Assembly (NCBI GenBank): GCA_040219555.1
Contig: JAVJSF010000009.1
Coordinates: 186,001 to 250,000, forward strand
Length of the DNA stretch: 64,000 nucleotides
Origin: JAVJSF01 sp040219555
GTDB taxonomy: Bacteria; Actinomycetota; Thermoleophilia; Miltoncostaeales; Miltoncostaeaceae
Reading direction: 5' to 3'
Both the position numbers and the translations under genes were made by a program. This document shows, piece by piece, positions 9,043-18,925 of the stretch. Under the pieces are notes generated by a model, which worked only from the letters and a program-made list of their open reading frames with translations, did no database searches and was not told where the DNA came from. Each line of letters begins with the position of its first letter. Positions within the stretch are counted from its first letter, which is position 1.

Positions 9043-9927
9043 ATGGCGCCCGAGCCGATCCTGCGCGGGAAGGTGCGCGAGGTCTACGCCGCCGGCGAGG
9101 GGCACCTGGCGATGGTGGCCAGCGACCGCATCTCGGCGTACGACGTCATCCTCCCCACGCCGATCCCCGACAAGGGCCGGGTGCTCACCGGCCTGTCGGC
9201 ACACTGGTTCGCGCGCACCTCGGACATCGTCCCCAACCACCTGCTGTCCACGCGCCTCGACGACCTGCCGGCCGGCCTGCGCGACCCGCACTTCGCGGGG
9301 CGCACCATGCTGGTGCGGACGCTCCAGATGCTGCCCATCGAGTGCGTGGCGCGCGGTTACCTGGTGGGGTCCGGCTGGCGCGACTACCTGGAGACCGGCG
9401 CCGTGTGCGGGCACCCGCTGCCCGCGGGGCTGGAGCAGGCCGCCCGCCTGCCGGAGCCCATCTTCACCCCCGCCACCAAGGCCCAGAGCGGGCACGACGA
9501 GAACATCACCCGCGAGCAGGCCGCCGACCTGGTGGGGGCCGCGGTGCTGGCGGAGGCCGAGCGCATCACCCTGGCCCTCTACACCCGGGCCGCCGCCGCG
9601 TGCCAGGCGGCCGGGATCATCCTGGCCGACACCAAGTTCGAGCTGGGGCACGACCCGGCCACCGGAGAGATCACGCTCGGCGACGAGGCGGTGACCCCGG
9701 ACTCGTCGCGGCTGTGGCCGGCCGACGGGTGGCGCACCGGCGCCTCGCCGCCCAGCTTCGACAAGCAGTACGTGCGTGACTGGCTGGACGCGTCGGGATG
9801 GGACCACGCGCCGCCCGGTCCGGACCTCCCGCATGATGTGGTGGAGGGGACCCGGGACCGGTACGTGGATGCGTACGAGCGGATCACCGGCGGATCGTTC
9901 GCCGACTACCTGCGGGAGAATCGATGA
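9043..9927 (+). CDS. purC: SAICAR synthase
   Basis: A 294-residue enzyme that ligates aspartate to CAIR with ATP. It is the longer bacterial/fungal-like type. Visible motifs are GKVREVYAAGEGHLAMVASDR at the nucleotide loop, CVARGYLVGSGWRDY, and IILADTKFELG with the metal-binding acidic residues. It follows purB by three bases and overlaps purS by four (ATGA). Confidence 0.96.
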   Translation: MAPEPILRGKVREVYAAGEGHLAMVASDRISAYDVILPTPIPDKGRVLTGLSAHWFARTSDIVPNHLLSTRLDDLPAGLRDPHFAGRTMLVRTLQMLPIECVARGYLVGSGWRDYLETGAVCGHPLPAGLEQAARLPEPIFTPATKAQSGHDENITREQAADLVGAAVLAEAERITLALYTRAAAACQAAGIILADTKFELGHDPATGEITLGDEAVTPDSSRLWPADGWRTGASPPSFDKQYVRDWLDASGWDHAPPGPDLPHDVVEGTRDRYVDAYERITGGSFADYLRENR

Positions 9928-10157
9928 GCCAAGTGGTGGTCACCGTCATGCCGCGCAAGGGCGTGCTCGACCCACAGGGTCAGGCGGTGCGCGGCGCGCT
10001 GACCCAACTCGGGTTCGACGGGCTGGGCGAGGTGCGCATCGGCAAGCGCATCGAGCTCGACATCGCCGGCGATGACCCGGTGGGCACCGCCCGCGACATG
10101 TGCGAGCGCCTGCTGGCGAACGCCCTGATCGAGGACTACACGGTGGAGCCCGCGTGA
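9924..10157 (+). CDS. purS: FGAM synthase subunit PurS
   Basis: A 77-residue protein, the usual size for PurS, with the beta-alpha-beta pattern VVTVMPRKGVLDPQGQAV and VRIGKRIELDI. It ends LIEDYTVEP. PurS dimerises and bridges PurL and PurQ so ammonia can pass to the synthase. Four-base overlaps on both sides (ATGA in, GTGA out) keep the three subunits translationally coupled. Confidence 0.96.
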   Translation: MSQVVVTVMPRKGVLDPQGQAVRGALTQLGFDGLGEVRIGKRIELDIAGDDPVGTARDMCERLLANALIEDYTVEPA

Positions 10158-10792
10158 CCCGGGTGGCGATCGTGCGCTTCCCCGGCTCGCTGGACCACGA
10201 CAGCGCCGCGCGGGCCGTGGCGGGCATGGGCGGCACCGCCGTCGAGGCGTGGCACGGCGAGCCCGAGCTGCCCGCGGGCACCGAGGCCGTGCTGATCCCG
10301 GGCGGATTCTCGTACGGGGACCACCTGCGCTGCGGGGCCATCGCCAGCCGCTCCCCGGTGATGGGGGCCGTCGGTCGCCACGCCGCCGCGGGCGGACGGG
10401 TGCTCGGCATCTGCAACGGCTTCCAGGTGCTGTGCGAGGCCGGCCTGCTGCCCGGCGCCCTGCGCCGCAACGCCACGCTGTCCTTCGTCTGCCGGCAGAT
10501 GGACCTGGAGGTGGCCGACGCGGACACCCCGTGGACCGGCGGCCGGCCCCGGGGCGCGGTGCTGTCGATCCCGGTGAAGAACAACGAGGGCGCCTGGTAC
10601 GGCGACCCGGCCTCCGCCCGGCCCGTCCTGCGCTACCACGGGGAGGACCCGCTGGGCTCGGTGGACCACATCGCCGGCATCGCCAACGAGGCGGGGAACG
10701 TCATGGGCCTGATGCCGCACCCCGAGGAGGCCTGCGACGCGCTACTCGGGTCCATGGACGGCGAGTTGGTCATCGGGGGACTGCTGCGATGA
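10154..10792 (+). CDS. purQ: FGAM synthase glutaminase subunit PurQ
   Basis: A 212-residue class I glutaminase that supplies ammonia to PurL. The nucleophile elbow is GICNGFQVLCEAGLLPG, with the catalytic Cys in CNGF, and the His/Glu pair is in MPHPEEAC near the end. The oxyanion-side motif is IPGGFSYGDHLR. The start is a GTG overlapping the purS stop. It overlaps purL by four bases. Confidence 0.96.
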   Translation: MTRVAIVRFPGSLDHDSAARAVAGMGGTAVEAWHGEPELPAGTEAVLIPGGFSYGDHLRCGAIASRSPVMGAVGRHAAAGGRVLGICNGFQVLCEAGLLPGALRRNATLSFVCRQMDLEVADADTPWTGGRPRGAVLSIPVKNNEGAWYGDPASARPVLRYHGEDPLGSVDHIAGIANEAGNVMGLMPHPEEACDALLGSMDGELVIGGLLR

Positions 10793-12966
10793 GCACCGAC
10801 ACGCCGCTCCATCGCCGCCTGGGACTCACCGACGACGAGAACGCCCTCATCCCCGAGCTGGTCGGGCGGGAGGTGACCGTCCCCGAGCTGTTCATGTTCA
10901 GCCTGATGTGGTCGGAGCACTGTTCCTACAAGCACTCCAAGCCCCTGCTGCGCGGCTTCCCCACCACGGGCGAGCGCGTCCTGCTGGGCCCGGGCGAGAA
11001 CGCGGGCATCATCGATGTGGGCGACGGCCTGGCCGTGGCGCTGAAGATCGAGAGCCACAACCACCCCTCGGCCGTGGAGCCCTTCGAGGGCGCGGCCACC
11101 GGGGTCGGCGGGATCGTGCGCGACATCATGGCCATGGGGGCACGGCCGATCGCCCTGCTGGACTCGCTGCGCTTCGGTGAGCTCACCAGCGCCCGCAGCC
11201 GCCACCTGTTCACCCGCGCGGTGGCAGGGATCGGCCACTACGGCAACTGCATCGGCGTGCCCACGGTGGGCGGTGAGGTGGCCTTCGACGACCGCTACGA
11301 GGAGTCGTGCCTGGTCAACGCCATGTGCGTGGGCGTGCTGCCGGCCGACCGGGTGCTGCGCGCCGCGGCGGCGGGGCCGGGCAACGCGGTGATCCTGTTC
11401 GGGAACCGCACCGGCCGCGACGGCATCGGCGGCGCCTCGGTGCTGGCCTCCGCCGAGCTGGACGACGACGAGGACAAGCGCCCGTCGGTGCAGGTGGGCG
11501 ACCCCTTCACCGAGCGCAAGCTCATGGACTGCTGCCTGGAGCTGGCCGACCGGGGGGCCTTTGTGGCCCTGCAGGACCTGGGCGCGGCCGGCCTGACGAG
11601 CTCGGCCAGCGAGATGGCCAGCCGGGGCGGCGTGGGCCTCGAGATCGATCTGGACCTCGTGCCGCTGCGCGAGGAGCTCGCGCCGGCCGAGATCCTGGTG
11701 TCCGAGAGCCAGGAGCGCATGCTGTGCGTGGTGGAGCCGGACCGCGTGGACGAGGTGCTGGCCGCCTGCACCCGCTGGGACCTGCCGGCCACGGTCATCG
11801 GCCGGGTCACCGAGGGCGACCGCCTGGTGGCGCGCCACGGGGGCGAGGTGGTGGTGGACCTGCCGGCCCGCCTGCTGGCCGACGACGCGCCCGTGTACGG
11901 CGTGCCCCAGGACCCGGCGCCGGCGCCGGTCGCGGTGGACCTGGACGACGTCCCGCTGCCGGACGACCTGGGCGCCGCCTGGCTGGAGTTGCTGGCGCGC
12001 CCGAACATCGCCTCGCGGCGCTGGATCTTCGAGCGCTACGACCACCTGGTGGGGGCGAACACGGTGCGCCGGCCCGGGGGGGACGCGGCCGTGGTGCGGC
12101 TTCCCGGATCCCAGCGCGCCATCGCGCTGGCCACCGACTGCGCCGAACGCTGGTGCGAACTGGACCCGCGCATCGGCGGACGCGCCTCGGTGCTGGAGGC
12201 CGCGCGCAACGTCGCCGCCGTGGGCGCACGCCCGGTCGCGGCCACCGACTGCCTCAACTTCCCGAACCCCGAGAAGGGCCACACGGGCTGGCGCCTGGCC
12301 GAGGCCATCGGCGGGATGTCCGACGCGTTGCGGTCCCTGGAGGTCCCGGTCGTGTCGGGCAACGTATCGCTCTACAATGAGAGTGCCCAACGGGCCATCC
12401 TCCCGACCCCGGTGGTGGGGATGATGGGCCTGATCGAGCGTGCCGACAGAAGTGTGGGACAGGCCTTTGTGGCTGACGAAGACGTCGTGATCCTCATCGG
12501 CGACGAGGGGCGGCTGGACGCCTCGGAATACCTGGGCCGCGTCGCGGGCGCGCCCGCGCTGGACCTGGAGCGCGAGGTCGAGGCCATCGCGATGGTCATC
12601 GAGGCGGCCGAGGCCGGGCTGCTGCGCTCCGCGCACGATGTCTCGGGCGGGGGCCTCGGGGTCGCGCTGGCCGAGTCGGCCCTGGCCGGCGGGCGCGGCG
12701 CGCGCCTGGTGCTGGACCCCGGCCGGCGTGCCGACGAGGCCCTGTTCGGCGAGGGCGGCGGCCGCTTCGTGGTCAGCGTGCGACCCGACGACGCACGGGC
12801 CCTGCACGAGCTGGCACGCTCGGGCGGGCGCTCGGTGACCGTGAGCACGCTCGGGACCGTGGGCGGCGACACCCTGCGGGTGAGCCTGGGCGAGCGCAGC
12901 GTCGCGCTGGACCTGGATGCCGCGCGGGCCGTCTACGAGGGCGCGCTGCCGGAGGCGCTGGCATGA
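10789..12966 (+). CDS. purL: FGAM synthase large subunit PurL (small type)
   Basis: A 725-residue ATP-dependent synthase of the short type that works with separate PurS and PurQ. It has the two AIRS-like halves. SEHCSYKHSK is near residue 45, ESHNHPSAVEPFEGAATGVGGIVRD forms the active-site loop, and the second half carries the NCLNFPNPEKGH-type block (DCLNFPNPEKG). It is part of the overlapping purS-purQ-purL-purF chain. Confidence 0.96.
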   Translation: MSTDTPLHRRLGLTDDENALIPELVGREVTVPELFMFSLMWSEHCSYKHSKPLLRGFPTTGERVLLGPGENAGIIDVGDGLAVALKIESHNHPSAVEPFEGAATGVGGIVRDIMAMGARPIALLDSLRFGELTSARSRHLFTRAVAGIGHYGNCIGVPTVGGEVAFDDRYEESCLVNAMCVGVLPADRVLRAAAAGPGNAVILFGNRTGRDGIGGASVLASAELDDDEDKRPSVQVGDPFTERKLMDCCLELADRGAFVALQDLGAAGLTSSASEMASRGGVGLEIDLDLVPLREELAPAEILVSESQERMLCVVEPDRVDEVLAACTRWDLPATVIGRVTEGDRLVARHGGEVVVDLPARLLADDAPVYGVPQDPAPAPVAVDLDDVPLPDDLGAAWLELLARPNIASRRWIFERYDHLVGANTVRRPGGDAAVVRLPGSQRAIALATDCAERWCELDPRIGGRASVLEAARNVAAVGARPVAATDCLNFPNPEKGHTGWRLAEAIGGMSDALRSLEVPVVSGNVSLYNESAQRAILPTPVVGMMGLIERADRSVGQAFVADEDVVILIGDEGRLDASEYLGRVAGAPALDLEREVEAIAMVIEAAEAGLLRSAHDVSGGGLGVALAESALAGGRGARLVLDPGRRADEALFGEGGGRFVVSVRPDDARALHELARSGGRSVTVSTLGTVGGDTLRVSLGERSVALDLDAARAVYEGALPEALA

Positions 12967-14414
12967 GCGCACCTCCCGACCGCTCCCCCCTGGCCGGCGA
13001 CTGGGTGGACGACGACCACCCCAACGAGGAGTGCGGGGTCTTCGGCGTCATCGCCCCGGAGCGCGACGTGTCGCGCCTGGCCTTCTACGCCCTGCACGCG
13101 CTGCAGCACCGCGGCCAGGAGAGCGCGGGCATCGCCGTGCGCGACCAGCGCAACGTGGTCATCCAGCGTGATCTGGGCCTGGTGAGCACCATCTTCGACG
13201 AGCCCTCGCTGCGCAGCCTCACCGGCGATGCGGCCATCGGGCACGTGCGCTACTCCACCACCGGCGCAAACAAGTGGGACAACGCCCAGCCCGTCGCCCA
13301 CACGCGCGGCGACGACATCGTCGCGCTCGGCCACAACGGCAACCTCACCAACACCGGCAGCCTGCGGGTGGAGATGGAGGGCACGGGCGCCCACCTGCGC
13401 GCCAGCACCGACTCGGAGATCATCACCGCGATGCTGGCCGGCGAGGAGGGCTCGCTGCTGGCGGCGGTGTCGGCCGTCATGCCGCGCCTGGTGGGCGCCT
13501 ACTCGATCGTGACGCTCTCGGGCGAGGAACTGGTGGCCTTCCGGGACCCGCACGGCGTGCGCCCGCTGGTGCTGGGCCGCCTGGACGACGACGGGTGGTG
13601 CGTGGCCTCGGAGACCTGCGCGCTCGACCAGATCGGCGCCGAGTACGTGCGCGACGTGCGCCCGGGCGAGGCCGTGCGCCTCACCCTCAAGGGGCTCGAG
13701 AGCCGCCAGGTGCTGGTGGGCGACCAGCCCAAGCGGTGCGTCTTCGAGCACATCTACTTCGCCCGACCGGACAGCCAGATGGACGGCCAGAGCGTGTGGG
13801 AGAGCCGGCATGCGATGGGCGGCGAGCTGGCGCGCGAGGCGCCCGTCGAGGCGGACCTGGTGGTGGGGCTGCCCGACAGCGGCACCCCGCCGGCCATCGG
13901 CTTCGCGGCCGCCTCGGGCATCCCGTTCGCCGAGGCCGTGGTGCGCAACCGCTACGTGGGGCGCAGCTTCATCCAGCCCGATCAGGCCATGCGCCAGGTG
14001 GGGATCCGGCTGAAGTTCAACCCCCTGCCCTCGGTGATCCGCGGCAAGCGCCTGATCGTGGTGGACGACTCGATCGTGCGCGGCAACACCACGCGCAAGA
14101 TCGTGGAGATGCTGATGGACGCCGGCGCGGCCGAGGTGCACATGCGCATCTGCTCGCCGCCGATCATGTGGCCCTGCTTCTACGGCATCGACATGGCCGA
14201 TCGCTCGGAACTGGTGGCCGCCCAGAATTCGGTGGACGAGATCGCGGCGCTCACGGGAGCCGACTCGCTGGCCTACCTGTCGCTGGATGGCCTGCAGCGG
14301 GCCATCGGCCACCCGGCCGAGCAGTACTGCCGGGCATGCTTCACGGGCGAGTACCCCATCGCCGTCCCCGACTCGTCGGTGAAGCTGCGCTTCGAGCACG
14401 CCGCGGCGGTCTGA
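12963..14414 (+). CDS. purF: Amidophosphoribosyltransferase
   Basis: A 483-residue enzyme that makes phosphoribosylamine from PRPP and glutamine, the committed step. A 23-residue propeptide ends before the catalytic Cys24 in NEECGVFGV. The PRPP loop is LIVVDDSIVRGNTT. Cysteines in KRCVFEH, WPCFYGID and YCRACFTGEYP match the [4Fe-4S]-binding type of Bacillus PurF. This type is activated by propeptide cleavage and oxygen-sensitive. It overlaps purL by four bases. Confidence 0.97.
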   Translation: MSAPPDRSPLAGDWVDDDHPNEECGVFGVIAPERDVSRLAFYALHALQHRGQESAGIAVRDQRNVVIQRDLGLVSTIFDEPSLRSLTGDAAIGHVRYSTTGANKWDNAQPVAHTRGDDIVALGHNGNLTNTGSLRVEMEGTGAHLRASTDSEIITAMLAGEEGSLLAAVSAVMPRLVGAYSIVTLSGEELVAFRDPHGVRPLVLGRLDDDGWCVASETCALDQIGAEYVRDVRPGEAVRLTLKGLESRQVLVGDQPKRCVFEHIYFARPDSQMDGQSVWESRHAMGGELAREAPVEADLVVGLPDSGTPPAIGFAAASGIPFAEAVVRNRYVGRSFIQPDQAMRQVGIRLKFNPLPSVIRGKRLIVVDDSIVRGNTTRKIVEMLMDAGAAEVHMRICSPPIMWPCFYGIDMADRSELVAAQNSVDEIAALTGADSLAYLSLDGLQRAIGHPAEQYCRACFTGEYPIAVPDSSVKLRFEHAAAV

Positions 14415-14452
14415 CCCCCGACGGCCATGGGGCGTCTGAGAGACTGCCCGCC

Positions 14453-15427
14453 GTGACCGACCCGCTCTCGTACCGCGACGCCGGCGTCGACCTCGATGCC
14501 GCCCAGCAGCACACCACCGCCATCGCAGGCCTGATCGCCGGGGGCCAGACCGGCTTCGCCGCGGCGCACCCGCTGCCCACCATCGGGATGAGCGAGCCGA
14601 TGCTGGTGACCTGCACCGACGGGGTGGGGACCAAGGTGCTGCTGGCACAGGCGCTGGGGCGCACCGAGGGGCTGGGGCAGGACCTGGTGGCCATGTGCGT
14701 GAACGACCTGGTGTGCACCGGGGCGCGGCCGCTGGTGTTCCTCGACTACCTGGCCGTGGGCACCCTGGAGCCGGCGCTGGCCGGCGGGCTGGTGCGCGCC
14801 ATCGCGGCCGCGTGCGAGGAGGTGGGCTGCGCTCTGGCCGGCGGGGAGACCGCCGAGATGCCCGGGCTCTACGCCCCTGGGCACTTCGACCTGGCGGGGT
14901 TCGCCTGCGGGGTGGTGGACCGGCCGCGGATGCTGGGTCCCCATCGGGTGGGCACCGGGGACGCCATCGTGGGGATCCCCTCCTCGGGCGTGCACTCCAA
15001 CGGCTTCTCGCTGGTGCGGGCGCTGGTGGACGCGGGGGGCCTGGCCCCCGATGCGGACCTGCTGCTGGCGCCCACCCGGCTGTACGTGAACCAGATGGAC
15101 GCCCTGCGCGAGGCCGGTGTGCCGGTGAACGCCGCCGCGCACATCACCGGTGGCGGCCTGCCCGAGAACCTGCCGCGCGCCCTCCCCGAGGGCTGCGGCG
15201 CGGTGCTCGACGCCGGCACCTGGGAGCGCGGGCCGGCCTTCGATGCCATCCTGGCGACCGGCCGCGTGGCCGACGACGACGCCTGGCGCACCTTCAACAT
15301 GGGCATCGGCATGTGCCTGATCGTGCCCGCCGGCCGGGCCGCGGAGGTGGCGGGCGTGGTGGACGACGCGCGCGTGATCGGGCACATAGAGACCGGCCTG
15401 GATGGGGTGCGCATCGATGGCCGCTGA
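14453..15427 (+). CDS. purM: Phosphoribosylformylglycinamidine cyclo-ligase
   Basis: A 324-residue AIR synthetase that closes the imidazole ring using ATP. It has the N-terminal SYRDAGVDLDAA, VTCTDGVGTKV, GGETAEMPGLY and GIPSSGVHSNGFSLVR motifs of the family. The GTG start follows purF by 38 bp, the largest gap inside the purC-purH run, and a second promoter there is conceivable. Its end overlaps purN. Confidence 0.97.
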   Translation: MTDPLSYRDAGVDLDAAQQHTTAIAGLIAGGQTGFAAAHPLPTIGMSEPMLVTCTDGVGTKVLLAQALGRTEGLGQDLVAMCVNDLVCTGARPLVFLDYLAVGTLEPALAGGLVRAIAAACEEVGCALAGGETAEMPGLYAPGHFDLAGFACGVVDRPRMLGPHRVGTGDAIVGIPSSGVHSNGFSLVRALVDAGGLAPDADLLLAPTRLYVNQMDALREAGVPVNAAAHITGGGLPENLPRALPEGCGAVLDAGTWERGPAFDAILATGRVADDDAWRTFNMGIGMCLIVPAGRAAEVAGVVDDARVIGHIETGLDGVRIDGR

Positions 15428-16073
15428 GGCCGGCGGGGAGGACCCGTTCCGGGTGGTGGTGCTGGTGTCGGGCTCGGGGAGCAACCTGCAGGCCCTCATC
15501 GACACCGTCCACCGCGGGCCCGAGGGCACCGAGATCGCGCGCGTGGTCAGCTCGAAGGACGGCGTGGTGGCGCTCGAGCGCGCGGCGCGGGCCGGCATCC
15601 CCAGCACCGTCGTGCGCCTGGACGGCGAGAGCCGCGAGGAGCGCGATGCGCGCCTGGTGGCGGTGGTGGACGCCGAGGAGCCCGGTCTGGTGGTCCTGGC
15701 CGGCTGGATGAGCATCCTCACCGGCGTCTTCCTCCACCACTTCCGCGACCGGGTGATCAACCTTCACCCCTCGATGCTGCCGGCCTTCCCGGGGCTCCAG
15801 GCCATCGAGCAGGCCCTGGCGTGGGGCGTGAAGTGCACGGGCGTGACGGTGCACTACGCCGAGGAGCAGGTCGACGCGGGGCCGGCGGTGTTGCAGCGGC
15901 CCGTGCCGGTGCACCACGACGACACGGCCGACACGCTGGCCCGGCGGATACACGCCGTGGAACATGAGATTCTGCCCGAGGCCGTGCGGCTGTTCGCCGC
16001 CGGGCGGGTGCACCGCGATCCCGCCGACCGGCGCCGGGTCGTGGTGGAGAGCGACGACCGGAGGGTCACATGA
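15417..16073 (+). CDS. purN: GAR transformylase (10-formyl-THF dependent)
   Basis: A 218-residue enzyme that formylates GAR. VVLVSGSGSNLQALID is the phosphate-binding start. The catalytic Asn and His are in INLHPSMLPAFPG, and the later Asp is in EEQVDAGPAVLQR. The second of two close ATGs is used because it leaves the normal short N-terminus; 15402 is the alternative. It overlaps purM by 11 bases and purH by four. Confidence 0.95.
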   Translation: MAAEAGGEDPFRVVVLVSGSGSNLQALIDTVHRGPEGTEIARVVSSKDGVVALERAARAGIPSTVVRLDGESREERDARLVAVVDAEEPGLVVLAGWMSILTGVFLHHFRDRVINLHPSMLPAFPGLQAIEQALAWGVKCTGVTVHYAEEQVDAGPAVLQRPVPVHHDDTADTLARRIHAVEHEILPEAVRLFAAGRVHRDPADRRRVVVESDDRRVT

Positions 16074-17611
16074 AGGTGGCGCGCGCGCTGATTTCCGTCT
16101 CCGACAAGACGGGTCTGGTGGACTTCGCCCGCGGGCTCGCCGACCGGGGGGTGAGCATCATCTCCACCGGCGGCACCGCGTCGGCACTGCGCGAGGCCGG
16201 CATCCCGGTGAGCGGCGTCAGCGATGTCACCGGCCACCCCGAGATCCTGGGCGGGCGGGTGAAGACCCTGCATCCGCGCATCCACGGCGGCATCCTGGGC
16301 CGGCTGGACGTGCCGAGCGACGTGCAGGAGATGGAGACCGCCCAGATCGAAGCGATCGACCTGGTGGTGGTCAACCTCTACCCGTTCGAGCGCTGGGTGC
16401 AGCGGCGCGACGCCTCGCGCGAGGACCTGGTGGAGCAGATCGACATCGGCGGGCCGGCGATGGTGCGCGCCGCCGCGAAGAACCACGCCCGCGTGGGCGT
16501 GGTGACCTCGCCCGACCAGTACGGCGAGGTGCTGGAGGAGCTGGAGGCCGGCGGGGGCGAGCTGTCCGAGCGCCTGCGCCGCCAGCTGGCGGCCGCCGCC
16601 TACTCCCACACCGCCCGCTACGACGCGGCCATCGCCGACTGGATGGGCTCCGAGTTCGGCGACTTCCCCGAGACGCTCCTGGTGGCAGCCGACAAGCAGT
16701 TCGACGTCAGCTACGGCGAGAACCCGCACCAGCGGGGCGCGTTCTACGCCGAGCGCAACGCGCGGATGGACCTGCTGTCGCGCGTGGGCAAGCTGCACGG
16801 CAAGGATCTCTCCTTCAACAACCTCTACGACCTCGACGCCGCCCGGATGTTGCTGCGCGAGTTCGAGCTGCCGGCGTGCGTGATCGTGAAGCACAACAAC
16901 CCCTGCGGGGTGGCCGTCGCCGAGGACGTGCGCACGGCCTACGAGCGGGCGCGCGACTGCGACCCGGTGTCGGCCTACGGCGGGGTCATCGTGGTGAACC
17001 GCCCCGTGGACGCCGCGCTGGGCGAGTTGCTCGCCGGGACCTTCGTCGAGGTCCTGCTGGCGCCGGGCTACGACGAGGAGGCGCTGACCGCCCTCACGCG
17101 GAAGCCCAACACGCGGATCATGCTCAACGAGGAGCGCCGGCGGGGCAACCCGGGCGAGCGCGACTTCCGGCGGGTGGCCGGCGGCTTCCTGGTGCAGGAC
17201 CGCGACGCCGAGTCCGAGGACCGCGACGCGATGAGCGTCGTCACCAAGCGGCCCCCCACGGATGCCGAGTGGGGCGACCTGCTGTTCGCGTGGCGCGTGG
17301 CCAAGCACGTCAAGAGCAACGCGATCGTGCTGGCGCGCGACCTGTGCAGCGTGGGGATCGGCGCCGGCCAGATGAGCCGGGTCGACTCGGTCCACCTGTC
17401 GCTGGAGAAGGCCCAGAGCCCGGTGGCCGGGACGGTCCTCGCCAGCGACGCCTTCTTCCCCTTCGCCGACGGCCCCGAGGCGGCCGTGAAGGCGGGTGTC
17501 ACGGCGATCATCCAGCCGGGTGGCTCCATCCGCGATGACGAGGTGTTCGCGGCCGCCGACGCGGCCGGCGTGGCGATGGTGGTCACGGGCCGGCGGCACT
17601 TCCGGCACTGA
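16070..17611 (+). CDS. purH: Bifunctional AICAR transformylase / IMP cyclohydrolase
   Basis: A 513-residue enzyme for the last two steps to IMP. The N-terminal MGS-like cyclohydrolase domain has ISVSDKTGLVDFA, the GGTASALREAGI loop and GGRVKTLHPRIHGGIL. The transformylase domain has DLSFNNLYDLDAA, KHNNPCGVA and KSNAIVLA, and the protein ends in the usual GRRHFRH. It closes the purine cluster. Confidence 0.97.
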   Translation: MKVARALISVSDKTGLVDFARGLADRGVSIISTGGTASALREAGIPVSGVSDVTGHPEILGGRVKTLHPRIHGGILGRLDVPSDVQEMETAQIEAIDLVVVNLYPFERWVQRRDASREDLVEQIDIGGPAMVRAAAKNHARVGVVTSPDQYGEVLEELEAGGGELSERLRRQLAAAAYSHTARYDAAIADWMGSEFGDFPETLLVAADKQFDVSYGENPHQRGAFYAERNARMDLLSRVGKLHGKDLSFNNLYDLDAARMLLREFELPACVIVKHNNPCGVAVAEDVRTAYERARDCDPVSAYGGVIVVNRPVDAALGELLAGTFVEVLLAPGYDEEALTALTRKPNTRIMLNEERRRGNPGERDFRRVAGGFLVQDRDAESEDRDAMSVVTKRPPTDAEWGDLLFAWRVAKHVKSNAIVLARDLCSVGIGAGQMSRVDSVHLSLEKAQSPVAGTVLASDAFFPFADGPEAAVKAGVTAIIQPGGSIRDDEVFAAADAAGVAMVVTGRRHFRH

Positions 17612-17669
17612 GCGGGTGGGCTCGCCGCGGGGACCGCGCCGCGGTGGGCGCGGGCCCTGCGGCGCGGTC

Positions 17670-17675
17670 TACCCT
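17670..17675 (+). promoter_or_regulatory. Leaderless-type -10 for the serine protease gene
   Basis: TACCCT ends six bases before the GTG start at 17682, with no Shine-Dalgarno between. The spacing would put the transcript start at the start codon itself. Confidence 0.5.
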
Positions 17676-17681
17676 GACCGG

Positions 17682-18863
17682 GTGCCCGTCCGTCGCCTGC
17701 TCCTGGGTCTGCTGTGCGCTCTCGTCGCGCCGCTGGGGCTGGGCGCGGCGGGCGCCCTCGGAGCCGGCGAGGATCTGGCCGGCGACCCGCTCTCCCGCGG
17801 TGCCACCGTCGCGCTGCCGTCGGTCTACCGCGTCGATGTGACCCTGCGGATCCCGCGCGTGCGCACGGCGCGCGGCCAGGTGCTCGATGTACCCCACGGC
17901 GACGCGATCGCCGAGCGCGGCACCGCCACCGCCGTCGCCCCCGACGGGGTCCTGGTGAGCGCGGCCCACCTGGTGGACCCCTCGCCCACCGCGATGGCCC
18001 GCATCGGGTACCAGCGGTGGCAGGCCGGCCAGGGCGTCACGGTGAGCGACATCGAGGCGCGCGAGTGGGTGGCCGAGGCCTCCGCGGTCTCGGTGGGCGG
18101 CCGGGTGCTGGCCATCCGGGTCACCCAGGCCGACCCCGGCACCGGCCTGCCCGACCCGCGGCGCTGGACCGGCAGGCTGGTGCGCACCGCCTCGTACGCC
18201 GACCTCAGCCTGCTGCGGATCGACGCCCCCGGCGCGCCGGCCCTGGAGCTCACCGACGTGGTGAGCCTGGGCACCCCGATCGTCACCATCGGGTACGGGC
18301 GCGGAGAGGAGGCCGGTGAGGCCGACCGGCCCAGCGGGCGACCCGCGCTGCGGCGGGGCCGACTGGAGCAGACCGGCCTGCTGGCCGATCCGCGCCGCAC
18401 CGCGACGGTGGTGAGCACCGCCACCCAGCGGGGCGACTCGGGCGGGCCGGCGGTGGACGGCGACGGCACGGTGCGCGGCATCGTGGTGCTCCGCGGGGAG
18501 GGCGGCGGCATCATCGAGCAGGTCGGCCCGGTGCGACGCCTGCTGGAGGAGTCCGGTATCGAGGCCGGCGAGGGCGAGACCGGCCGGCTCTGGCGCGCCG
18601 CATTGCGGCACCTGTGGTCGCTCGACCTCGACACGGCCCGCTCCGACCTGGCCGCGGTGCAGAGCGCCTTCCCCGACCACACGCTCGCCCGCGCCCAGAC
18701 CCTGCGCGCCGCGGGCCTCGCCGGCGCGGACTACCGGCTGGCCGGCGAAGGGCGCTGGCGTTCGCTGGCGTTCGGCATCGGCATCCTGTCGCTCATCCTC
18801 GCGCTGGCCTGCGCCGCCCGGCTCTCGTGGCTGTCGTCGCCCGGCCGGGGCGGGCGGCGCTGA
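17682..18863 (+). CDS. Exported trypsin-like serine protease with C-terminal anchor
   Basis: A 393-residue protein. An N-terminal signal/anchor (RRLLLGLLCALVAPLGLG) is followed by a chymotrypsin-fold domain. Its triad is His96 (VSAAHLVD), Asp174 (ADLSLLRID) and Ser253 (GDSGGPAV). A C-terminal helix (about residues 362-383) suggests both ends are membrane-held with the protease outside. An insertion at residues 120-160 separates His and Asp. It resembles DegP/MarP-style extracytoplasmic proteases but has no PDZ domain. Substrate unknown. It appears monocistronic between purH and ald. Confidence 0.85.
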   Translation: MPVRRLLLGLLCALVAPLGLGAAGALGAGEDLAGDPLSRGATVALPSVYRVDVTLRIPRVRTARGQVLDVPHGDAIAERGTATAVAPDGVLVSAAHLVDPSPTAMARIGYQRWQAGQGVTVSDIEAREWVAEASAVSVGGRVLAIRVTQADPGTGLPDPRRWTGRLVRTASYADLSLLRIDAPGAPALELTDVVSLGTPIVTIGYGRGEEAGEADRPSGRPALRRGRLEQTGLLADPRRTATVVSTATQRGDSGGPAVDGDGTVRGIVVLRGEGGGIIEQVGPVRRLLEESGIEAGEGETGRLWRAALRHLWSLDLDTARSDLAAVQSAFPDHTLARAQTLRAAGLAGADYRLAGEGRWRSLAFGIGILSLILALACAARLSWLSSPGRGGRR

Positions 18864-18895
18864 CCCACCGGCCCCGTCGATCCGGCGGCGGGTTC

Positions 18896-18901
18896 TAGAC
18901 T
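18896..18901 (+). promoter_or_regulatory. -10 element of ald
   Basis: TAGACT lies 24 bases before the GTG of ald, with a GGGAGGA ribosome site between them. It is a normal leadered arrangement, in contrast to nearby leaderless-looking genes. Confidence 0.45.
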
Positions 18902-18925
18902 GGCCCGAGCGACGGGAGGACAGGG